From Flavobacteriaceae bacterium (GTDB taxonomy: Bacteria > Bacteroidota > Bacteroidia > Flavobacteriales > Flavobacteriaceae): a stretch of 11,108 bases of DNA. Location: assembly GCA_030590765.1 (NCBI GenBank), contig JAUVCP010000031.1, forward strand, positions 1-11,108, in the 5' to 3' direction. Shown piece after piece: positions 1 to 6,878 of this stretch. Each line of letters starts with the position of its first letter. Within the stretch, counting starts at the first letter, position 1. The notes beneath the pieces are model-generated. The model made no database searches and was not told the origin of the DNA. It saw nothing but the letters and a program-made list of their open reading frames with translations. The position numbers and the translations under genes were made by a program.

Positions 1-284
1 CCTCCCTGAACTATAAAATTTTCCACTACCCTGTGAAATATCAAACCATCATAAAAAGGTTTACCGTTAAATTTTTCATCTACATATGTATTAGTTCCTT
101 CAGCTAAGGAAACAAAATTTGCTACTGTAATAGGAGTTTTCTCATATTCAAGTTTCAATAAAATATCCCCTTTATCTGATTGTAAATCTGCGTACATACC
201 ATCTTCCAGATCATTATATTTTGTTGATTTACAAGATGATAAACCCATTAAAATAATCAATACTGTTAATTTTATTATTTGCAT
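1..284 (-). CDS. Cyclophilin-type peptidyl-prolyl isomerase lipoprotein, 3' end outside window
   Basis: Only the first 94 codons are in the window; the gene continues past the left edge. It begins with ATG at 284 and encodes a short hydrophobic signal ending in a lipobox, LSSC, with the lipid-bearing Cys at residue 18. A cyclophilin domain starts near residue 32, and the stretch FHRVVENFIVQGG at about 83-95 is the family's active-site signature, with R85, F90 and Q93 in the expected places. Cyclophilins catalyse cis-trans isomerisation of X-Pro bonds; as a lipoprotein it should act in the periplasm, probably at the outer membrane (inference). It starts 4 bases after the gldI stop and so is almost certainly the last-visible member of the nrnA-gldI unit. 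It is a different isomerase fold from GldI, so two unrelated proline isomerases sit side by side. The identity is secure; the substrate is unknown. Confidence 0.9.
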   Translation of the reverse strand, partial: MQIIKLTVLIILMGLSSCKSTKYNDLEDGMYADLQSDKGDILLKLEYEKTPITVANFVSLAEGTNTYVDEKFNGKPFYDGLIFHRVVENFIVQG

Positions 285-314
285 TTTATTAATTTTTATT
301 AATTTTTATTAATT
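285..314. repeat. Three perfect tandem copies of a 10-bp unit at the gldI/cyclophilin junction
   Basis: The unit TTTATTAATT (plus strand) occurs three times without a mismatch and without spacers. On the coding (minus) strand it forms the last codons of gldI, its stop codon and the whole gap up to the ATG of the next gene. Because 10 is not a multiple of 3, a change in copy number changes the frame; see findings. Confidence 0.95.
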
Positions 315-822
315 CTACTGTAAATATTAAGGGCTCATTAGGTCTTACCCTTTCATTTCCCGAATAACCATAGGCTTTATATGATGGAAATAAAAAAGTG
401 ACTACCTCACCTTCTTTCATCAGTTGTACACCATCATGTAAACCTGATAACAATTCCTGTTTACCTATATTATATTGAATCTTTCCAATTTCTTCTTTCG
501 AAAAAATTATATCTCCTTTTAAATTTTTAACCTCATAAGCAAAAAGAGCAATATCCCCTTTTTCAGGTGATTTGTGATCTAAGGTATCTTTTACTTGATA
601 ATAATACCAAAAACCATTCTCTGAATTTATAAAATGATGTAAACTATCCTTTTGCATTACCCGCTCTAACATATCCTCCTCCAATTTATTGATCGTAATG
701 TTTCGTTTTACTGATTCATCTAAAAATGATCCGGTTTTACGCACAATAGGTTTTCTTGGTTCAGGTTTTGAACATGAGCTTATGATAAGAAATATGAATA
801 GGTATACTATATTTTTAATCAT
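289..822 (-). CDS. gldI: GldI, gliding motility-associated FKBP-type peptidyl-prolyl isomerase lipoprotein
   Basis: The protein has 177 residues. The first 16 form a hydrophobic signal followed by the lipobox ISSC, with Cys17 the expected lipidation site. A charged linker (about 20-80) includes the stretch SENGFWYYYQVKDT typical of this subfamily, and an FKBP domain covers roughly 86-173, ending with LMKEGEVVTFLFPSYKAYGYSG and PLIFTVELI. GldI is one of the lipoproteins that Flavobacterium johnsoniae needs for gliding; as an FKBP it is thought to help fold envelope components of the gliding/type IX secretion machinery (established for the family, mechanism not settled). The gene starts 3 bases after nrnA and stops 4 bases before a cyclophilin gene, so the three are probably one transcript. 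The C-terminal codons lie in a 10-bp tandem repeat. The main alternative is a generic FKBP lipoprotein, but N-terminal and linker features favour GldI. Confidence 0.88.
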   Translation of the reverse strand: MIKNIVYLFIFLIISSCSKPEPRKPIVRKTGSFLDESVKRNITINKLEEDMLERVMQKDSLHHFINSENGFWYYYQVKDTLDHKSPEKGDIALFAYEVKNLKGDIIFSKEEIGKIQYNIGKQELLSGLHDGVQLMKEGEVVTFLFPSYKAYGYSGNERVRPNEPLIFTVELIKINKN

Positions 823-825
823 AAT

Positions 826-1842
826 TTATTGTAATTCATTTTTATATAACGGTAAAAGACTTAAAAACTTGTCAATGGTTTTTTCCAGTGATTCTTCACT
901 CCTACCGCCTGCTGCATTAATATGCCCTCCTCCATTAAAATGTTCTCTTGAGAATTCATTTACCGAAAATTTACCTGAAGATCTAAGAGATATTTTAATA
1001 ATTCCTTGTTTTTTATCTTCTATAAAGATCGCTGCAAATATTACATTTTTTAATGATAATGCATAATTCACAAATCCTTCAGTATCACCTTTCTTAAAGT
1101 TATTTTGATTCAATTCATTCTGTGACAAGGTTATATAAGCAGTTCTATATGCCTCAACAACTTTCATATTTTGCAATGCTCTACCAAGCAATTGTAATCG
1201 ATTATATGAACTTACATTATGTATTTTATTATAGATCTCAGAATTGTTTGCTCCTTTGTCTAATAAATTAGCTACAATTCTATGTGTTTCACTAGTAGTT
1301 GCAGGAAACCTGAATGAACCTGTATCGGTTAAAATACCTGCATATAAACATGTTGAAATATCTTTGTCAACCTTATCCAGATCATCTAACTTTTCAATAA
1401 ATTGATACAGCATCTGACATGTGGAACAAACCAGCGGATCAACATAAGTGAATTTTGCAAAATCATCAGGTTGCTGATGATGATCGATCATGACATACAA
1501 TGGGTCCAGTTTCATTAATGCATTATGCATTTTATCGCCAACCCTGTGCAAAGCATTAAAATCTAGTGTAAAGATAATTTCAGCTTCTTCTAAAATACTC
1601 GTAGCATTTTTAGTATCATTCTCAAAAATAACGATTTGATCCTCTCCCGGCATCCATTTTAAAAAATCAGGACAATCATTTGGTGAAACAACTGTAACCT
1701 TATGATCATCTTTTAACAAATAATGGTAAAGTGCTAAACACGAACCATATGCATCTCCATCAGGATTTCTATGCGGAACAATTACAATTTTTTTTGGCTC
1801 AGAAAGAACCTCTTTAATGCTTTGGAAATCTTCAAAATTCAT
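826..1842 (-). CDS. nrnA: DHH/DHHA1 phosphoesterase, NrnA-like oligoribonuclease / pAp phosphatase
   Basis: From the chosen start the product has 338 residues. The DHH domain shows its metal-binding motifs in order: PHRNPDGDA (H24, D28, D30), TLDFN (D94), the DHH triad at 120-122, and LTDTGSFRF (D173). The C-terminal DHHA1 domain has the GGGHINAAGG loop starting at about 304. NrnA proteins degrade two- to five-base RNA fragments and dephosphorylate 3'-phosphoadenosine 5'-phosphate in the cytoplasm. The frame is open to an ATG at 1911, which would add 23 residues rich in Phe, Lys and Ile that resemble translated AT-rich non-coding DNA. A -7 promoter element lies inside that extension, so the ATG at 1842 is preferred. 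It heads the unit with gldI and the cyclophilin gene, 3 bases upstream of gldI. Family assignment is firm; exact substrate preference cannot be read from sequence. Confidence 0.9.
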   Translation of the reverse strand: MNFEDFQSIKEVLSEPKKIVIVPHRNPDGDAYGSCLALYHYLLKDDHKVTVVSPNDCPDFLKWMPGEDQIVIFENDTKNATSILEEAEIIFTLDFNALHRVGDKMHNALMKLDPLYVMIDHHQQPDDFAKFTYVDPLVCSTCQMLYQFIEKLDDLDKVDKDISTCLYAGILTDTGSFRFPATTSETHRIVANLLDKGANNSEIYNKIHNVSSYNRLQLLGRALQNMKVVEAYRTAYITLSQNELNQNNFKKGDTEGFVNYALSLKNVIFAAIFIEDKKQGIIKISLRSSGKFSVNEFSREHFNGGGHINAAGGRSEESLEKTIDKFLSLLPLYKNELQ

Positions 1843-1889
1843 AGGCTGCGAATATACTGTGAAAAATTTAAAAATAAAATTTATTCCTT

Positions 1890-1897
1890 CAAATTTA
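1890..1897 (-). promoter_or_regulatory. Probable -7 promoter element for nrnA-gldI-cyclophilin
   Basis: The minus strand reads TAAATTTG, a full match to the Bacteroidota -7 consensus TAnnTTTG. It ends 47 bases before the nrnA ATG at 1842. No convincing TTG-type -33 element is present at the usual distance, so confidence is moderate. Transcription from it would start after the ATG at 1911, excluding that start. Confidence 0.5.
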
Positions 1898-1935
1898 CAC
1901 TCAAATTTCATTAATTTTATAAAAAATATTTACTC

Positions 1936-2970
1936 ATGAAATTACAATTTTTACTACTGCTTATATTTCTTCCAATATCGTTTTCCTGTGAAAACAAAGG
2001 AAAAGAAATGGTAACTAAAAAAAAGGTTCCGGACAAATATACACTGGCATTTGGTTCTTGCAATAATCAATTCACGGCTAACACTTTATGGAAAGAGATA
2101 TTGAAGAACAAGCCTGATATTTTTATATGGGGTGGAGATATTATTTATTGTGACACCTATGATATGAAATTCATGAAAAAGAATTATACCCAACAAAAAA
2201 ATGATTCTTCCTATATGGATTTTATAAATCAAGTGGAGACAATAGGAACCTGGGATGATCATGATTATGGAATAAATGACGGGGGAGTTGAATATTCAAA
2301 AAAAGATAGCGTACAACAAATATTTTTAGATTTTTTTAATATTGATCAAAATAACCCGAGAAGGAGTCAACAAGGAGTTTATTTTTCACAGAAAATAAAA
2401 ATTAATGAGCATATCATAAATTTGCTATTACTGGATACCCGATATTTTCGCAGTACTTTGACAGAGGATCCTACAGGTGTAAAAAGGTATATTCCTAATA
2501 AAAGTGGAGAAGGTACTTTTCTTGGTGAAAAACAATGGAATTGGTTAGAAAAGGAGATGAATAATTCAAAAGCAGATTTTAATATTATTATGAGTAGTGT
2601 TCAGTTTTTATCATATAAACATGGTTTTGAAAGCTGGGGAACCATGCCACATGAAGTGACAAAACTAAAAAAACTTATTGCCAACTCAAATGCAAAAGGT
2701 GTGATTATTTTATCAGGAGACAGGCATATTGCTGAAATTTCTGTGGATTCGATTCCAAATATTACATATCCTTTAATTGACATAACTTCAAGTGGTTTGA
2801 CACATAGTTATACCTCATTTAGTGGTGAAGAAAATTCATATAGAATTGGGAATGTAGTTTCTGATAAGAATTTTGGAATCCTAAAATTCGATTTTATAAA
2901 CAATACAGTAACCATGGAAATAAGAGGAGAAAGTAATAAACTATATCAAACTTTTACACAAAAATATTAA
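1936..2970 (+). CDS. PhoD-like (alkaline phosphatase D family) metallophosphatase lipoprotein
   Basis: The product has 344 residues. A signal of about 17 residues ends in the lipobox SFSC (Cys18), so it is probably a periplasmic or surface lipoprotein. Metallophosphatase motifs appear in order: AFGSC (38-42), [12 protein letters not shown] (65-76, with D68 and Y71), WDDHDYG (106-112), LLLDTR (164-169) and SGDRHIAE (260-267). These are the metal-binding and active-site blocks of the PhoD family, phosphomonoesterases or phosphodiesterases that help release phosphate. It is divergently oriented from nrnA across a 93-base gap. No perfect TAnnTTTG lies upstream; TAATTTTA at 1912-1919 differs in the last base and sits 16 bases before the ATG, the same distance as in ndk, so it may serve as the -7 element. 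No Pho-type regulatory site is recognisable. The substrate is not predictable. Confidence 0.87.
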   Translation: MKLQFLLLLIFLPISFSCENKGKEMVTKKKVPDKYTLAFGSCNNQFTANTLWKEILKNKPDIFIWGGDIIYCDTYDMKFMKKNYTQQKNDSSYMDFINQVETIGTWDDHDYGINDGGVEYSKKDSVQQIFLDFFNIDQNNPRRSQQGVYFSQKIKINEHIINLLLLDTRYFRSTLTEDPTGVKRYIPNKSGEGTFLGEKQWNWLEKEMNNSKADFNIIMSSVQFLSYKHGFESWGTMPHEVTKLKKLIANSNAKGVIILSGDRHIAEISVDSIPNITYPLIDITSSGLTHSYTSFSGEENSYRIGNVVSDKNFGILKFDFINNTVTMEIRGESNKLYQTFTQKY

Positions 2971-2986
2971 AAATACTGACTTGTAT

Positions 2987-3016
2987 TTTGAAATTAAATC
3001 AAATAGAGTATTTTTG
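2987..3016 (+). promoter_or_regulatory. Bacteroidota-type promoter for ndk
   Basis: TTTG at 2987-2990 and TATTTTTG at 3009-3016 are separated by 18 bases, matching the TTTG / 17-20 bases / TAnnTTTG pattern of the Bacteroidota primary sigma factor. Expected transcription start is about 3021-3024, giving a leader of roughly ten bases before the ATG at 3033. It also lies beyond the possible upstream ATG at 2988, arguing against that start. Confidence 0.75.
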
Positions 3017-3032
3017 CCAAAAAATTAATATA

Positions 3033-3452
3033 ATGGCAACAAACAGAACATTTACAATGTTAAAACCTGACTCTTTAGAAAAAGGAAATACAGGTGCAAT
3101 TTTAGAAAAGATCAATGCTGCAGGATTTAAAATTGTAGCAATGAAGCAAACACAAATGACCGTAAGAGATGCACAAACATTTTATGCTGTACATAATGAA
3201 AGACCATTTTTTAATGACCTGGTTGAATTTATGACTCGTGGACCTATTGTAGCAGCTATTTTAGAAAAAGAAAATGCAGTTGAAGATTTTAGAACTTTGA
3301 TCGGTGCTACCAACCCAGAAGAAGCTGCAGAAGGAACTATCCGAAAATTATTTGCTGATTCCATGAGCGAAAATGCTGTACATGGTTCTGATAGTGATGA
3401 AAATGCAGCTATTGAAGGTGCTTTTCATTTTTCAGGAAGAGAAGTTTTTTAA
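3033..3452 (+). CDS. ndk: Nucleoside-diphosphate kinase
   Basis: The 139-residue product matches the family length closely. Catalytic and nucleotide-binding residues are all present: K11, Y51, F59, R87, T93, R104, N114 and the phosphohistidine H117 in the NAVHGSDS motif. The enzyme transfers the gamma phosphate from ATP to other nucleoside diphosphates through the phosphorylated His, balancing NTP and dNTP pools in the cytoplasm. The frame is open upstream to an ATG at 2988, but the extra 15 residues are absent from the family and overlap the promoter, so the start at 3033 ([10 protein letters not shown]) is chosen. The leader is A/T-rich without a Shine-Dalgarno sequence, normal for this phylum. 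It is probably transcribed alone, between its own promoter and the hairpin at 3475-3504. Confidence 0.96.
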   Translation: MATNRTFTMLKPDSLEKGNTGAILEKINAAGFKIVAMKQTQMTVRDAQTFYAVHNERPFFNDLVEFMTRGPIVAAILEKENAVEDFRTLIGATNPEEAAEGTIRKLFADSMSENAVHGSDSDENAAIEGAFHFSGREVF

Positions 3453-3474
3453 ATTAGAAAAAAATAAATTCTTT

Positions 3475-3508
3475 AAAGACCCAATGTTTTCACATTGGGT
3501 CTTTTTTT
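3475..3508. terminator. Rho-independent terminator between ndk and the DUF721 gene, probably bidirectional
   Basis: A perfect 13-bp stem pairs AAAGACCCAATGT (3475-3487) with ACATTGGGTCTTT (3492-3504) around a TTTC loop, and the plus strand continues directly into a run of T to 3508. On the minus strand a T-rich stretch follows a few bases after the stem, so it can also end the recF-DUF721 transcript, whose stop codon begins at 3509. It is the clearest terminator in the window. Confidence 0.92.
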
Positions 3509-3803
3509 ATATCAATTTTACTTTTTTAATAGAAATATGAATTAAATGATCATTCATCATTTTTACAATCTTATCTTTTCCATAACTCAATTCTTCACGT
3601 AAAGGTGCAGAACTCAATTTAACGATCAATGTACTTTTTTGAAGAAAAACCGATTCTGTATAGGTCATTACTCCCTTACCCATAATATCTTCCCAGGCCT
3701 CTTTTACCAAAATCTGATCCATGCCTTTTTGCAGTTTGTTTTCTTTTAGCATTCCGGGTATCAGATCTTTGATCTTAAAAGTATCATTTTCTCTTTTGGC
3801 CAT
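3507..3803 (-). CDS. DUF721 / DciA-like protein
   Basis: This is a small basic protein of 98 residues. The order of features fits DUF721: an N-terminal helix region (about 8-30), the block VKEAWEDIMGKGVMTYT (33-49) with its conserved Trp, a beta strand STLIVKLSSAPLREEL (57-72) carrying the family's L-x-E-L-like turn, and a C-terminal segment I-x-I-K-K-V-K. DciA, the characterised DUF721 protein, loads or assists the replicative helicase DnaB in bacteria without DnaC/DnaI. Bacterial DciA proteins often have this fold plus an extension; here only the core is present. It follows recF with an 84-base gap on the same strand, so co-transcription is likely. Its end abuts the ndk terminator. Family membership is likely; a helicase-loading role here is inference. 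Confidence 0.8.
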   Translation of the reverse strand: MAKRENDTFKIKDLIPGMLKENKLQKGMDQILVKEAWEDIMGKGVMTYTESVFLQKSTLIVKLSSAPLREELSYGKDKIVKMMNDHLIHISIKKVKLI

Positions 3804-3887
3804 AATTTGGAGTATATCTTTACTTTTCCCTTTTTCTTAATTTGCAGAAATTTTACTTGATTATTTAATTTAGTTATAGATGTATAA

Positions 3888-4988
3888 TTAACTCAATTCA
3901 AACATCTTATAACTCTGATTTGTTTTTTTAATCAAATTCTCTGTTCTTTCAACATGTGTATCTGAAATAAATAATTGTCCAAAATCCTTATCATTTACCA
4001 ATGCTAATAATTGACCAACTCGATGATCGTCTAACTTATCAAAAATATCATCCAATAACAAGATGGGTTTTAATCCGGCTTTTTTCTTGATAAAATCAAA
4101 TTGAGCCAATTTCAGAGCGATTAAAAAAGATTTTTGCTGCCCCTGAGATCCTGTTTTTTTAACAGGATAACCCTTAATTTTGAATAAAAGATCATCTTTA
4201 TGTACTCCTACAGATGTGTACTGTAGTATTCTGTCTTTTTCTATATTGCTTTCCAGAAGGTCTTTAAAATCAATTTTATTTAACTGACTTTTGTACAACA
4301 GGTCAACTTCTTCTGTAAAGGTTTCTTCAGTAATCTTACTGATAATGTGTTTATATCTCGATTGAAAGATAGGAACAAATTCTGCAATAAATTTTTCTCT
4401 TTTAGCAAATAATTCCTCACCAAAACCTATCAATTGTTCATTATAAACCTCAATATTTAAAGTGTCAAAGGTATGATTTGCAGCAAAATATTTTAAGAGT
4501 GAATTACGCTGAGATAATATTTTATTATAATTGAGCAAATTCTTTAAGTAATCTCTGTCATTTAAAGAAATGATACTATCCATATATTTTCTTCGAAGAT
4601 CACTCCCTTCAACAATAAGATCTGAATCGGAAGGAGAAATGATCACCAAAGGGATCAAGCCAAAATGATCAGATATTTTTTCATACTCTTTACCATTTCT
4701 ATTGATCACCTTTTTTAATCCTTTTTTAAAACTACAATTAACATGTTCTTCCCTATCTCTTTTATCAAATACACCATCCAAAACAAAGAAATCTTCTCCA
4801 TGTCTGATATTCTGACCAGAAATACTGTTAAAGTAACCTTTGGTATTTGCAAGGTAGTAAATAGCATCTAATACATTAGTTTTTCCAACTCCATTATTAC
4901 CAACCAAACAATTAATTTTACTGTCAAAATCAAATGATTTTGATGCAAAATTTTTATAATTGATGATCGATAATTTTTTTAAATACAT
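3888..4988 (-). CDS. recF: RecF, DNA replication/repair ATPase
   Basis: The 366-residue product has the usual RecF length and motif order: Walker A GNNGVGKT (30-37), the ABC-type signature GSQGQQKS (280-287) and Walker [14 protein letters not shown] (308-320), followed by ISDTH (341-345). The N-terminus [14 protein letters not shown] is the standard RecF/SMC-like beginning, which supports the ATG at 4988. RecF binds gapped DNA and, with RecO and RecR, helps load RecA at stalled or gapped forks. It is not next to dnaA/dnaN here, the arrangement common in other phyla, but precedes a DUF721 gene. It is divergent from the TPR gene across 192 bases. No clear TAnnTTTG element was found on its own strand upstream, so its promoter is undetermined, and no LexA-type site was recognised. 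Confidence 0.96.
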   Translation of the reverse strand: MYLKKLSIINYKNFASKSFDFDSKINCLVGNNGVGKTNVLDAIYYLANTKGYFNSISGQNIRHGEDFFVLDGVFDKRDREEHVNCSFKKGLKKVINRNGKEYEKISDHFGLIPLVIISPSDSDLIVEGSDLRRKYMDSIISLNDRDYLKNLLNYNKILSQRNSLLKYFAANHTFDTLNIEVYNEQLIGFGEELFAKREKFIAEFVPIFQSRYKHIISKITEETFTEEVDLLYKSQLNKIDFKDLLESNIEKDRILQYTSVGVHKDDLLFKIKGYPVKKTGSQGQQKSFLIALKLAQFDFIKKKAGLKPILLLDDIFDKLDDHRVGQLLALVNDKDFGQLFISDTHVERTENLIKKTNQSYKMFELS

Positions 4989-5151
4989 GCAGATTTAATA
5001 ATTTAAGATTAAAAATTAAAACTAATCATAATAAATAACAATTAAAGTATTGTGTTTCAGGTAAATATTATAATTTATTACGAATGCAATAATTCCATAC
5101 AAAAAAACAAAAATTAAGTATAAATAAGGTCATAATTTTCAATAAAAATTA

Positions 5152-5159
5152 TACTTTTG
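5152..5159 (+). promoter_or_regulatory. Probable -7 promoter element for the TPR gene-ribH unit
   Basis: TACTTTTG matches TAnnTTTG and ends 21 bases before the ATG at 5181. The following bases GCCAAA are the same as after the ndk -7 element. A TTG-type -33 element is not evident at the right spacing. The rest of the 192-base divergent region (4989-5180) is AT-rich with no hairpin or repeat that I can support. Confidence 0.6.
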
Positions 5160-5180
5160 CCAAATTAATTTAATATACCA

Positions 5181-5945
5181 ATGGCTACATATAAAAAAAG
5201 AGGAAATAAAGTAAATAAAGGAGCGAAAGTAAACATCGAAGATCAAAGTACTACCGCAGAAGTTTTTAATACTTTAGATGAAACTGCTTCCAGATCGGAG
5301 CAATGGGTTGAAAAAAATCAAAGGATTATTTTTATTGGATTAATTGCTGTTGCAGTGATTATTTTGGGATATCTTGCATATAACAAATACATTTTAGAAC
5401 CAAATGAACTTGAAGCTGCGGATGAACTTGCATATCCTAAAGCATATTTTGAACAAGCTCAAAGTACTACTGTTGCTGTGGATTCATTATTCAATTTAAG
5501 TTTAAATGGCGCAGATGGAAAATACGGACTGATTGATATTGTTGACAATTACAAAAATACCAAAGCAGGTAATTTAGCAAAATATATGAGTGGTATTGCT
5601 TATTTGAAAACAGGTGATTATGAAAATGCCATTCAATATTTAAGTGATTTTTCATCAGATGATGAAATGCTTGGTTCCTTGGCTTTAGGAAATATTGGTG
5701 ATGCTTTTTCAGAGATCAACCAACCAAAAGACGCCTTGAAATATTATGTGGATGCTGCAAATTTCAAGGACAATAATTTCACTAGTCCATTATACCTTTT
5801 CAAAGCAGGTAATGTGGCAATGGAATTAAAAGAATACGGTAAAGCAGAAGATTATTTCACTAAAATAAAAGATAATTATTCTAAATCAGAAGAAGCGAAA
5901 GGGATTGATATATATATCCAAAGAGCTCAGATTGCAAATAAATAA
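5181..5945 (+). CDS. Membrane-anchored tetratricopeptide repeat protein, YfgM-like architecture
   Basis: The product has 254 residues. A charged N-terminal segment of about 47 residues, rich in Lys early on, is followed by one membrane helix (about 49-67, IIFIGLIAVAVIILGYLAY). Positive charges before the helix suggest the N-terminus is in the cytoplasm and the rest in the periplasm. The remainder is helical with TPR-like units, most visibly AKYMSGIAYLKTGDYENAIQYL, GNIGDAFSEINQPKDALKYYVDA and FKAGNVAMELKEYGKAEDYF. This layout resembles YfgM, an ancillary protein of the Sec translocon and periplasmic chaperone network in Escherichia coli, but the resemblance is architectural and orthology is not shown. 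The gene ends 2 bases before ribH, so the two are surely co-transcribed, though no functional link to riboflavin is evident. Function unknown beyond protein-protein contact. Confidence 0.85.
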   Translation: MATYKKRGNKVNKGAKVNIEDQSTTAEVFNTLDETASRSEQWVEKNQRIIFIGLIAVAVIILGYLAYNKYILEPNELEAADELAYPKAYFEQAQSTTVAVDSLFNLSLNGADGKYGLIDIVDNYKNTKAGNLAKYMSGIAYLKTGDYENAIQYLSDFSSDDEMLGSLALGNIGDAFSEINQPKDALKYYVDAANFKDNNFTSPLYLFKAGNVAMELKEYGKAEDYFTKIKDNYSKSEEAKGIDIYIQRAQIANK

Positions 5946-5947
5946 AT

Positions 5948-6433
5948 ATGGCCACAACCAATTTATCAGCATACGATAAAAACACAATCCCAAATGCGAA
6001 AGATTTTCGATTTGGGATTGTTGTTTCTGAATGGAATAGTGATATTACTAACAACCTTAGTAAAGGAGCTTTTGACACCTTAATTAAACACGGTGCTCTG
6101 GAAGAGAATATTACAACTTTACAAGTACCCGGTAGTTTTGAACTTATTTTTGGTTGTAAACAATTGATCAAAAGTGAAAAATTAGATGCTGTAATTGCTA
6201 TTGGAAATGTAATACAAGGAGATACCAAACATTTTGATTTTGTTTGTGAAGCGGTTAGTCATGGCATCAAGGATATTAACTTTCAGTTGGATACACCTAC
6301 TATTTTTTGTGTTTTAACCGATAATACCAAACAACAATCCATAGATCGTTCTGGAGGAAAACACGGTAACAAAGGAATTGAAAGTGCCATTGCAGCCATT
6401 AAAATGGCACAACTTCGAGGTAATACAAAGTAA
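5948..6433 (+). CDS. ribH: 6,7-dimethyl-8-ribityllumazine synthase (riboflavin synthase beta chain)
   Basis: The 161-residue product contains all lumazine synthase signatures: FGIVVSEWN (22-30) with W29 at the substrate pocket, the VPGSFE loop (60-65), GNVIQGDTKHFDFVC (86-100) with the catalytic-site H95, and the C-terminal block CVLTDNTKQQSIDRSGGKHGNKG (121-143) with the phosphate-binding R134. The enzyme condenses 5-amino-6-ribitylaminouracil with 3,4-dihydroxy-2-butanone 4-phosphate, the penultimate step of riboflavin synthesis, and usually assembles into pentamers or icosahedral shells. It begins 2 bases after the TPR gene; no other rib gene and no FMN riboswitch is seen in the window, so riboflavin genes are scattered in this genome. 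The 148 bases that follow hold the next promoter but no convincing terminator. Confidence 0.96.
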   Translation: MATTNLSAYDKNTIPNAKDFRFGIVVSEWNSDITNNLSKGAFDTLIKHGALEENITTLQVPGSFELIFGCKQLIKSEKLDAVIAIGNVIQGDTKHFDFVCEAVSHGIKDINFQLDTPTIFCVLTDNTKQQSIDRSGGKHGNKGIESAIAAIKMAQLRGNTK

Positions 6434-6526
6434 TATTTAGCCAGATAATACTTTTATTATTTACTGAATTACACTTCTTAAATCAATATAATTCGGGCTA
6501 ATATCAATTGTTTTAACATAACTTTA

Positions 6527-6558
6527 TTTGAATAACTAGTGATATTTGAGTAAATTTG
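6527..6558 (+). promoter_or_regulatory. Bacteroidota-type promoter for the small membrane protein-mutL-rhomboid run
   Basis: TTTG at 6527-6530 and TAAATTTG at 6551-6558 are separated by 20 bases, in line with the phylum's TTTG / TAnnTTTG consensus. The -7 element ends 23 bases before the ATG at 6582, giving a leader of about 16 bases. It is the only good promoter candidate I find upstream of the five genes to its right. Confidence 0.68.
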
Positions 6559-6581
6559 TATAGCCTACAAAATTAAGTGCT

Positions 6582-6878
6582 ATGTTTGGAAATGCTTTTA
6601 AACCAAGAGCTCATTATGTTTACAATTACAAACCTCGTTATTACAATGAGCGTAAGGAACGTATTGAAAAATTAAAAAGGCAGTATGCGAACGAAACAGA
6701 AGGTCAAACTGATGACCTTCCTAAAATTACCCTTTCAAAAGATAAATTAAAAGCTGACTGGCAACGCCAAAAAAAAATGGCTTCGGCAGATAGTGGTGTT
6801 AATCGCAGACTTGCTATTATCATTGCTATTTTAATCGGTATTTTAGCTTATATTTTTGAATTACATAAACTTTTTTAA
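6582..6878 (+). CDS. Small single-pass membrane protein of unknown function, coupled to mutL
   Basis: I do not recognise a characterised family. The 98-residue product starts with an aromatic and basic segment containing YNYKPRYYNERKERIEKLKRQY (about 14-35, likely a helix with many Lys/Arg/Glu), has a polar middle, and ends with one membrane helix (about 76-93, RLAIIIAILIGILAYIF) and a very short tail. With a C-terminal anchor and a strongly charged N-terminal part, the bulk should face the cytoplasm. It overlaps mutL by one base in a TAATG stop/start junction, so mutL translation is probably coupled to it. It has its own well-placed promoter. Nothing in it resembles lumazine synthase despite the nearby ribH, so a name copied from that neighbour would be wrong. 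A role in mismatch repair is not shown. Confidence 0.78.
   Translation: MFGNAFKPRAHYVYNYKPRYYNERKERIEKLKRQYANETEGQTDDLPKITLSKDKLKADWQRQKKMASADSGVNRRLAIIIAILIGILAYIFELHKLF

Noticed and set aside
689..1066. Plus-strand open frame of 125 codons opposite gldI and nrnA
   Set aside because: It lies antisense to two well-supported genes with clear motifs, crosses their junction, and its translation has no recognisable domain.
2988..3032. Fifteen-codon N-terminal extension of ndk
   Set aside because: It overlaps the -33 and -7 promoter elements and extends past the conserved family N-terminus.
5881..6228. Minus-strand open frame of 115 codons opposite ribH
   Set aside because: It overlaps the TPR gene end and most of ribH, both secure; it has no family features.
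6438..6500. TAGCC (6438-6442) and GGCTA (6496-6500) as a possible terminator after ribH
   Set aside because: Only 5 pairs separated by 53 bases and no T tract; not a credible terminator.
6500..6546. Inverted repeat AATATCA (6500-6506) / TGATATT (6540-6546) around the -33 element of the mutL unit promoter
   Set aside because: Seven pairs with a 33-base spacing is easily expected by chance in such AT-rich DNA; no second copy elsewhere in the window supports an operator.
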